DNA of 64,000 bases from an uncultured Kiritimatiellota bacterium (lineage in GTDB: Bacteria; Verrucomicrobiota; Kiritimatiellia; RFP12; UBA1067): positions 1 through 64,000 of the forward strand of contig CAKTYZ010000011.1 of assembly GCA_934635225.1 (NCBI GenBank), given 5' to 3'. The translations under genes were made by a program, and so were the position numbers. Position 1 is the first letter of the stretch; every line of letters starts with the position of its first letter. The notes beneath the pieces are model-generated. The model did no database searches. It saw only the letters and a list, made by a program, of their open reading frames with translations, and was not told the origin of the DNA. Below are positions 58,747-64,000 of the stretch, in pieces.

Positions 58747-59584
58747 TGCGACAACTCCTTGAACGATAAATAAGATAAGTGAGTCCGACGAGAACGCGTT
58801 CGACATACATGACACCGGCAAGAATCGGATGGGCGAACAACCGCTTCCATTTGCCGTATTCGACAAACACGCCGAAGTAGCGATATCCGAGGCCCAGTTG
58901 CTTTCTAAGCGCCGGATGATTCGGCCATTTCGCTTGATAAGTCGTGATTGACTTTGCGTAATACGCCTTCTTTGCCAGCATCCGCGCCAGCGTCAGCTGG
59001 CGTTCGTTATGGACAAGATGATGCGTTAGGACGGCGCACCGTACACCCGTCGCGAGAACGCGAATGTCAAGATCCCAATCCTCCGGACCGGCAATGAGGC
59101 CTTCGTCATACCCGCCCGTCGATTGGAGAACCGATCTGCGAAAGAGTCGAAGCGCGTCAATTGCCGTTCCGTCATAAAACGAGCGCTCGAAGTTTCGCGC
59201 CTTAGTGCGAAGGCCTCGTCCTGTCCGCACCTCGGGAATCCAATAGGCCTGTGGCGCGGCAGGATCCATCCGAGAGCGAGAAGCCACGGAAAGCATCTCC
59301 ACAATCAGCTCGGGTGGCGGAATCATGTCGGCATCCAGCACGACAACCCAATCCGCGTGCGCCGTCTGCCAGCCGAGATTACGCTGAGCCGAGCGCTCAG
59401 GACCTTTTCCAAGCACCGTCGCACCCAATTCCGTCGCGATTTCCCGCGTTCTGTCCGTCGAGGCGTTATCGACGACAATCACCTCTACACAGTCACGCAC
59501 ATCCTCGAAAGCCTGAATGCAAGCGGCAATGTTCGCCTCCTCGTTACGCGTGGCAATGACAACGGAAAGCTCGGGACTTTTCAT
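58733..59584 (-). CDS. Family 2 glycosyltransferase
   Basis: A 283-residue GT2 enzyme with the GT-A fold. VVIATRNEEANIAACIQAFED is the nucleotide-binding start. VVDNASTDRTREIA follows, then VVLDADMIPPPEL with the metal-binding DxD. RSVLQSTGGYDEGLIAGPEDWDLDIR is the acceptor-side motif (ED). A hydrophobic C-terminus (ILAGVMYVERVLVGLTYLIY) may associate with the membrane. It transfers a sugar in polysaccharide or glycan synthesis; acceptor unknown. Promoter TATAAT at 59644-59649, leader of about 60 nt with AGGAATAG before the ATG. Confidence 0.92.
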   Translation of the reverse strand: MKSPELSVVIATRNEEANIAACIQAFEDVRDCVEVIVVDNASTDRTREIATELGATVLGKGPERSAQRNLGWQTAHADWVVVLDADMIPPPELIVEMLSVASRSRMDPAAPQAYWIPEVRTGRGLRTKARNFERSFYDGTAIDALRLFRRSVLQSTGGYDEGLIAGPEDWDLDIRVLATGVRCAVLTHHLVHNERQLTLARMLAKKAYYAKSITTYQAKWPNHPALRKQLGLGYRYFGVFVEYGKWKRLFAHPILAGVMYVERVLVGLTYLIYRSRSCRNESS

Positions 59585-59975
59585 CTATTCCTAATCCTCA
59601 TCCTTAAAAAGACGAAATCTCCTTTTCAACACCAGTGGAATGGATTATACTGAAACGAATCTCGCCCTGTCAAGACGGTGCTGGAAATGGGAAATGGTAA
59701 TATCTAACGGGTCAGCAAAGAAGAGAGGAAGGCCATGGGGGGGGGGGGGGGCAACGAAGAAGAAAAGCGAACAACGCCACCCCATAGACGCCGGGGACGC
59801 CCTGAAACGGATGCGTCAACCGATGCGGATGGAAGAGGGGTCTCCATGCGGATGGGAGAGCCGTCTCCATGCGGATGGACTGCGAGACTGCCACCTTGGG
59901 ATTTAGTACAACCGCATTTGCCCAAGCCGCCTGATTCCAAAGGCTTGGTGAAAGAGCACTTCGACAGGGCCATTG
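59585..59975. other. Long intergenic stretch with dispersed repeat
   Basis: Holds the glycosyltransferase promoter (TATAAT, minus strand 59644-59649), repeat copy B (59692-59879) with a G15 tract, and an imperfect hairpin CCAAGCC / GGCTTGG near 59921-59947. No gene is supported. Confidence 0.5.
59692..59879. repeat. Dispersed intergenic repeat, copy B, with G15 tract
   Basis: Near-copy of 24391-24563. It carries 15 consecutive G at 59737-59751, where copy A has GGGGATC. The tail holds three units containing ATGCGGATGG versus two in copy A. Such tracts are hypermutable and also prone to sequencing artefacts. Confidence 0.8.
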
Positions 59976-61508
59976 TCAGGGCTTTTGCGGTGTCAGGACA
60001 GGATCCGAATACGGCGCGGCAGGATCCATCCGAGCGAAGGAAACATAGCTCGGCGCACCCCAACCAGTTCCTGGGTTTCGTCCGACAACCGTAATATCCA
60101 CGCGATTCGTCGGCGAGAGTCCGATGCGTGAAATCGTGACCTTTGCCTGATCTGGGGTCAGGCGCTCAATTTTCACATCCACGCCCGCGCCATGTGTCTG
60201 GACGAACGCAAACTCATGTGCGCCCTTCGCCGTAATCTTGAAGCTGCGGCGTTCCGCCTTAGCCCGCAAGACATAGGCCCACGCAAATGCCGAACCATAG
60301 GTCAGCTCGGGCCAAGCCGTCTTTTCGGCGATCGGTTCGGATTCGACAGAAAGCATCGCCAGAGGTGGAATCGACGTTACCGTCAACGCGGAAGCCGAAG
60401 CCACAAGTCTGTTCGTCTGCACGCCCCCTCGTGGAAACGCCGTTGGATGAGCCTTGAAGGTGAGGTAGTCTGTTTCGTCCGCGACATCGACAAGCGACTT
60501 GCGGATCAGAGTCTGAATCGTCGGGGCCAACAGTCCGCGATGAACAATCTCCTTCTTGACTCCAGGATGCAAGGCGCGCGAGGCTTCCAGCGCGGCACGC
60601 AGGTAAGGCAAATCCGAGAAGCTCCGCCCCGCCGTCGTTATCCAGTAGGGGGCAAGAGACGCGAAGACATCGCCGTTCGTGCCGACAGGCGGCGTATCCG
60701 CGTTCGAGGGAAAGACCCATGTCTGGTTGGAGAGGTAAAGTCTGGCCATTCGTCCCAGACTGGCGGCCTCCAGCGTCAGCAAAGCGCGCGGAATCGAACG
60801 CCAGACGGACGTCCCGAGGAAGGCGCGCGACGAGTTGCCGAAGACGGGATACGGGAAAAGGATGTTCGGCGCGTTCAAATCGGCATGCCGCGCACGTCCG
60901 TCCTGATCAAGTCCAACGACCGTCAGTCCCGGGAAGGCCGCCGCGTTCAGAACCGAATGGCCACCATCTCGGTTCATGTAGAGATCGCCCGCATTTCCGC
61001 CCGTCGCCGGCGCGAGCTTCAGCGCGGCGACAAAACAGCCGACGTCAAAGTCCCAGCTGAGATTCTGCTCGCCCAACGACAATGTCTTGCCGATGACACC
61101 TGTCGCGGGCACGGTCGCGAGCGGGCCGAGCAACAAGGGCCTTGATTTCATCTCTCGGGCGTATTCAATGAGCTGCGCATAGCGCGGAAACTTCGACAGG
61201 CGCTTGAGATCGACATCCTGCGCAATCGCATCCTCATCGCGAAAACCGCTGTCAATCGCCTTTTCAAGTTCATCAAAGGCCTCTTCCTGCCGCTTGTCAA
61301 AATAGGCCAACGAACAAGCAAGGTTGTAGTGCCATGTCGGATCGTCCGGCAGGAGCGCAACGCCTTTGCGGCAGGTCTCCTCCATTGTCACCGTGTCACC
61401 TTCGCGCACAGCGACGGTAAACTGGCGACGGAGACGGTCATGCGTCGGAAAACGCGCAGGATATTCCCAAATGGAAAGGACGGCGAAAATCAAGACAAGT
61501 GCATTCAT
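59976..61508 (-). CDS. Conserved hypothetical protein with TPR-like N-terminus
   Basis: A 510-residue protein, apparently membrane-anchored (MNALVLIFAVLSIWEY). Residues 45-115 look TPR-like (DDPTWHYNLACSLAYF, EEAFDELEKAIDSGFRDEDAIAQDVDLKRLSKF split). The remainder is beta-rich with Ala/Ser/Leu repeats (DLYMNRDGGHSVLNAAAFPGLTVVGLDQDG split) that I do not recognise. It overlaps the GYF coiled-coil gene by 4 nt, so it is part of that operon. Confidence 0.72.
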   Translation of the reverse strand: MNALVLIFAVLSIWEYPARFPTHDRLRRQFTVAVREGDTVTMEETCRKGVALLPDDPTWHYNLACSLAYFDKRQEEAFDELEKAIDSGFRDEDAIAQDVDLKRLSKFPRYAQLIEYAREMKSRPLLLGPLATVPATGVIGKTLSLGEQNLSWDFDVGCFVAALKLAPATGGNAGDLYMNRDGGHSVLNAAAFPGLTVVGLDQDGRARHADLNAPNILFPYPVFGNSSRAFLGTSVWRSIPRALLTLEAASLGRMARLYLSNQTWVFPSNADTPPVGTNGDVFASLAPYWITTAGRSFSDLPYLRAALEASRALHPGVKKEIVHRGLLAPTIQTLIRKSLVDVADETDYLTFKAHPTAFPRGGVQTNRLVASASALTVTSIPPLAMLSVESEPIAEKTAWPELTYGSAFAWAYVLRAKAERRSFKITAKGAHEFAFVQTHGAGVDVKIERLTPDQAKVTISRIGLSPTNRVDITVVGRNPGTGWGAPSYVSFARMDPAAPYSDPVLTPQKP

Positions 61509-62839
61509 TTTCCAAGACGCATCCAACTTGGCAACCGAACGAGCTTCGCCTCGCGGCTTTGGTTTGTTTCCATCGACTGCGCCGTGCCGATGGACGGCGA
61601 CTCAAGGGCCGCGAGACGATTCATCAGAACCTGCTGGCGCGTCGCCTGTTGACGGCGCAGTTCCTCGGTGTGCTGGCGTTCGGCGACCAGTTCCTTCTCG
61701 CGCGCCTGAAGCTGTTCGCGCAACCCTTCCACTTCGGCGTGAAGCTGTGTGACGTCCTTCATGTTCTCCGCAATCCGCGCCTCGTCGGCCTTGCGGTCAC
61801 GGAGCTGGGCCGTCAGTTCGCGCACCTTCGCCAGATTCTCCATCGTCTCCATCTCATGCGCGCGGCGAAGCTCTTCGAGTTCTTTCCGGAGCTGTGCCGT
61901 ACGCGGATCTTCCGGTCTCTCCCGCAGGGCCTTCCGCGTCATGTCTTCAATGTTGTTGCCCGCACGCTTCAGCATTTCACGCCGACGCTCCAGCAGATGG
62001 TCTGCACGTTCAAGATGCCGCTGCTTGAAATCCTCGAACTCACGCTTTTCGGCCTCGATGATGCGCCCGAGCTCCTCGGCTTCTCCCGTCATGATCGAAT
62101 AGACGGCGGCCTGAATGTCGGCGACTTCGCTTGCGGCCTGCGGCAGCCGGCGCAATTCGTCCTCAAGTGCCTTGACCTGATCCTGCAGTTTCAGTTCGCG
62201 GTCAACCGCATCTTTCATTGCACGTTCAAATTTTTCGGCAGACACGGCCGCACGCCGCACGGCTTCGTCCAGATGCGCCTGAAGCTCGCCCGTGTGACGG
62301 CGCTCCTCGGACAGGAGCCCCTCCAGTTCCTTCACACGCGCCTCGTCAACGACAATCTTCTCGACGATTTTCTCGACAGGAACCTCGACACGCACTTCCT
62401 TCTCGACGATTTTCACTTCGGGCGGAACTTCAACCGCAGGTTCGACCGACCGCTCTGGCTGGGGCAACGCCTCGGGCTCTGCCAGCGACATGGCCTCGAC
62501 AGAAGAGGAAGTCTCGGCATCAGCCCCTGACGACGACAACTCCTCAAAAGGCATGCGCGTCTCAATCATCGTTGCCGTCGGCGGCAAGCGTCCGCTTGAC
62601 AGCAGGGATTCTGCCGCTACACGATTGAACGGTCCGCGTGGGCTGCCGTCACCGATGTCAATCGAAAAGCGCATGTCAAGGAACGGCACGTCCTCCACAT
62701 GCAGCCAGACCTCGTTGTCTTCCGAGACCTCCTGCCCTGGCTGAATGCGACCCAATCGCGCCCATTCGACAAGCTGCGCCTCAGTCTCGGGGCCGAACGT
62801 CTCGTCTTGCGTCCGCAAATACCATTTCGCCTCATTCAT
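61505..62839 (-). CDS. GYF-domain protein with long coiled coil
   Basis: A 444-residue protein. Residues 1-50 are a GYF_2-type domain (KWYLRTQDETFGPETEAQLVEWARLGRIQPGQEV split). Residues 130-185 hold Val/Glu/Lys repeats (VEPAVEVPPEVKIVEKEV, PVEKIVEKIV). Residues 165-430 are a strong coiled coil (LEGLLSEERRHTGELQAHLDEA, EELRRAHEMETMENLAKVRELTAQLRDRKADEARIAENMK split). No membrane anchor. It may be a structural or scaffold protein. It overlaps both neighbours by 4 nt. Confidence 0.8.
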   Translation of the reverse strand: MNEAKWYLRTQDETFGPETEAQLVEWARLGRIQPGQEVSEDNEVWLHVEDVPFLDMRFSIDIGDGSPRGPFNRVAAESLLSSGRLPPTATMIETRMPFEELSSSGADAETSSSVEAMSLAEPEALPQPERSVEPAVEVPPEVKIVEKEVRVEVPVEKIVEKIVVDEARVKELEGLLSEERRHTGELQAHLDEAVRRAAVSAEKFERAMKDAVDRELKLQDQVKALEDELRRLPQAASEVADIQAAVYSIMTGEAEELGRIIEAEKREFEDFKQRHLERADHLLERRREMLKRAGNNIEDMTRKALRERPEDPRTAQLRKELEELRRAHEMETMENLAKVRELTAQLRDRKADEARIAENMKDVTQLHAEVEGLREQLQAREKELVAERQHTEELRRQQATRQQVLMNRLAALESPSIGTAQSMETNQSREAKLVRLPSWMRLGK

Positions 62840-63429
62840 CCGCTTTTCCTCCCAAACAGGTTTGATGAGAAACCAAAACGTTTTCCTTGCGCCAATTCAC
62901 GCTGCGCAGCTGCCTCCAACACCACCAGACGGTCGTGGTCAAGGCCGCCAAAGAGTGAACCAGAAACGCGCGAGGGCGGAACGCTTCCCGTCGGTTCCAC
63001 AACCTCGGGGACGACCAGCTCCGTACGCGGTGGAGGCTCGACCTCGACAATCCTTTCGACTTCAACGACCTTCTCGACGACCTTTTCAATCTCAACGATT
63101 TTCTCGACAGGCGGCGGATCTTCGTCAATCGCGAATTCGTGGAGGCGATAGGCCTTCGCTTTCTCCGAAAGCTGCCCGTCATGGAAAAGACGCGACACGA
63201 CCTGTCGATGAAACGGCCCGAAGAACTTGCCAGGCTCGGTCTCAACCAGCCACTTCATTTCAAGTTCGGGAACAAGCTGCGCAGGCTTCCAGTTGATACG
63301 GTCAGACGAGACGAAGCAAGACGGCTCGATACGGCCTTCCTTCGCCCATTCGGACAGGGCGGACATCGCCGCCGGCCCATAGACACTTCCTTCTTCAGTT
63401 CTGACGAACCATTCCTTTAAATCTGACAT
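62836..63429 (-). CDS. Second GYF-domain protein with Val-Glu-Lys repeats
   Basis: A 197-residue protein. Two GYF-like segments occur (EWFVRTEEGSVYGPAAMSALSEWAKEGRIEP split, and MKWLVETEPGKFFGPFHRQVVSRLF). A low-complexity run (VEKIVEIEKVVEKVVEVERIV split) follows. It is the first gene of this operon. The promoter is leaderless, TATAAT 9 nt from the ATG. GYF domains bind proline-rich or other peptides, but the partner here is unknown. Confidence 0.8.
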   Translation of the reverse strand: MSDLKEWFVRTEEGSVYGPAAMSALSEWAKEGRIEPSCFVSSDRINWKPAQLVPELEMKWLVETEPGKFFGPFHRQVVSRLFHDGQLSEKAKAYRLHEFAIDEDPPPVEKIVEIEKVVEKVVEVERIVEVEPPPRTELVVPEVVEPTGSVPPSRVSGSLFGGLDHDRLVVLEAAAQRELAQGKRFGFSSNLFGRKSG

Positions 63430-63438
63430 ACAAATACT

Positions 63439-63447
63439 ATTATACCA
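63439..63447 (-). promoter_or_regulatory. Leaderless promoter of the GYF operon
   Basis: Minus-strand TGGTATAAT ending 9 nt before the ATG at 63429; no ribosome binding site fits. Confidence 0.65.
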
Positions 63448-63453
63448 AATTCC

Positions 63454-64000
63454 TCATTCGGGGTTATAGACAAACTGTGCACGGGCCTTGCAGACGCGGT
63501 CGGTCCGAAGACGAACCCAGTACGCGGCAAAGTTCACAGGGAGCGTCTCGCAGCGCGGAACGTCTCTCTGAACGGAATAGGACGCAACGGGCAACCATAC
63601 GCCTGTGCCAGTAACATCGGCCTCCAGCGAGAAGGTCACGTCTTCCGAGGCCGCCAGCTCAAGGATCTTCTCTCCAGTAAAGCCGTTCATGAGATAGGGG
63701 TCGGACGGCTCGTGCGCCTTGACAGAGGTGCCGTTCCAAGGGCCACCGACACCACACGGCGCGCCTAATCGCCAAAGGTCATCCGCCGCACCTGCATAAA
63801 GAGCCCCTTTCTCGCGGACAATCAGAAGCCCCTTCCACGTGTCATAGTCGTCAATCGGACGCGCAGTCGTCGCCACCGGATGCACGAAGCGAATTCCGCC
63901 CGCATTATCGGCTGGGAGTTCATAGAAAGTGTCGCCGACATGCAGAAGGTCTCGCTCGGTCGAAACCTCGCGACAGATGCGTCCACGCATGGGCTCCGTA
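63454..64000 (-). CDS. Uncharacterised protein, C-terminal part (cut by window end)
   Basis: The frame is open to the right edge; at least 182 residues are visible (the ATG at 63990 is internal or a start). Blocks include HVGDTFYELPADNAGGIRF, TWKGLLIVREKGALYAG, DDLWRLGAPCGVGGPW and SDPYLMNGFTGEKILEL, and it ends KARAQFVYNPE. This looks like a beta-rich extracytoplasmic domain of a larger secreted protein, possibly carbohydrate-related, but I cannot name a family with confidence. Confidence 0.6.
   Translation of the reverse strand, partial: TEPMRGRICREVSTERDLLHVGDTFYELPADNAGGIRFVHPVATTARPIDDYDTWKGLLIVREKGALYAGAADDLWRLGAPCGVGGPWNGTSVKAHEPSDPYLMNGFTGEKILELAASEDVTFSLEADVTGTGVWLPVASYSVQRDVPRCETLPVNFAAYWVRLRTDRVCKARAQFVYNPE

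Overview
The window is dense, GC-rich bacterial chromosome with about 52 protein genes, nearly all on the minus strand. Only four genes (19.1-20.2 kb and 24.7-27.7 kb) run on the plus strand. No tRNA, rRNA, CRISPR array or insertion-sequence transposase was found. The gene content points to an anaerobic, probably gut-dwelling member of the PVC superphylum, most likely Kiritimatiellota, Lentisphaerota or a close verrucomicrobial relative. Reasons are a Minf_1886-family protein (known from Verrucomicrobia and Planctomycetes), a Gld-like ABC permease fusion, GYF-domain proteins, secreted LamG and glycoside hydrolase proteins, an orphan HydE, and several 4Fe-4S/flavodoxin enzymes. This placement is inference.

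Layout. 0-3.1 kb: tail of a type I restriction-modification island (XRE regulator, HsdM, YhcG-type PD-(D/E)XK nuclease, truncated Fic protein), all coupled by 1-4 nt overlaps. 3.30-3.44 kb: a tandem array of seven perfect 10-bp palindromes at exact 22-bp spacing, running into the end of pyrG. 3.4-6.4 kb: pyrG and carA. 6.5-11.8 kb: Gld-like ABC exporter operon. 11.9-12.8 kb: a lipoprotein. 12.9-21.3 kb: carbohydrate-use locus (GH29 fucosidase, triple LamG protein, a putative clan GH-A hydrolase, a XylR/AraC regulator, a GH43-like enzyme). 21.4-31 kb: parts of an aryl-polyene-like lipid/pigment pathway (MMPL exporter fused to an acyltransferase, PlsC-like acyltransferase, chain-length factor, ketosynthase, frameshifted ketoreductase), split by a plus-strand block of cysteine desulfurase, lipoprotein and GltD. 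31-33 kb: CPA2 antiporter. 33-42.5 kb: replication and translation genes (dnaE, pheS, HTH-EIIA fusion, holA, parC-like). 42.5-50 kb: hydE, ABC ATPases, potD, rsmE, Minf_1886, nadB, pepP. 50.2-58.2 kb: redox operon LysR, flavodoxin, GxxExxY, CMD-cupin, Fe-S aldo/keto reductase, NapH-ferredoxin-DUF1893 fusion, TonB receptor. 58.3-64 kb: C_GCAxxG_C_C protein, glycosyltransferase, and an operon of two GYF-domain proteins with a TPR-like protein, then a gene cut by the window end.

Regulation. An extended -10 element (TGNTATAAT or TGNTATACT) recurs before many genes. In seven cases it lies only 7-9 nt from the start codon, which predicts leaderless mRNAs. Other genes have ordinary AGGAG ribosome sites, and most operon members are joined by ATGA or similar overlaps.

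Most worth a second look: the 22-bp-period palindrome array; the GxxExxY nuclease cassette bounded by 28-bp inverted repeats inside an operon; the dispersed intergenic repeat at 24.4 and 59.7 kb (one copy with a G15 tract); the leaderless promoter set; and the broken, split aryl-polyene-like locus.
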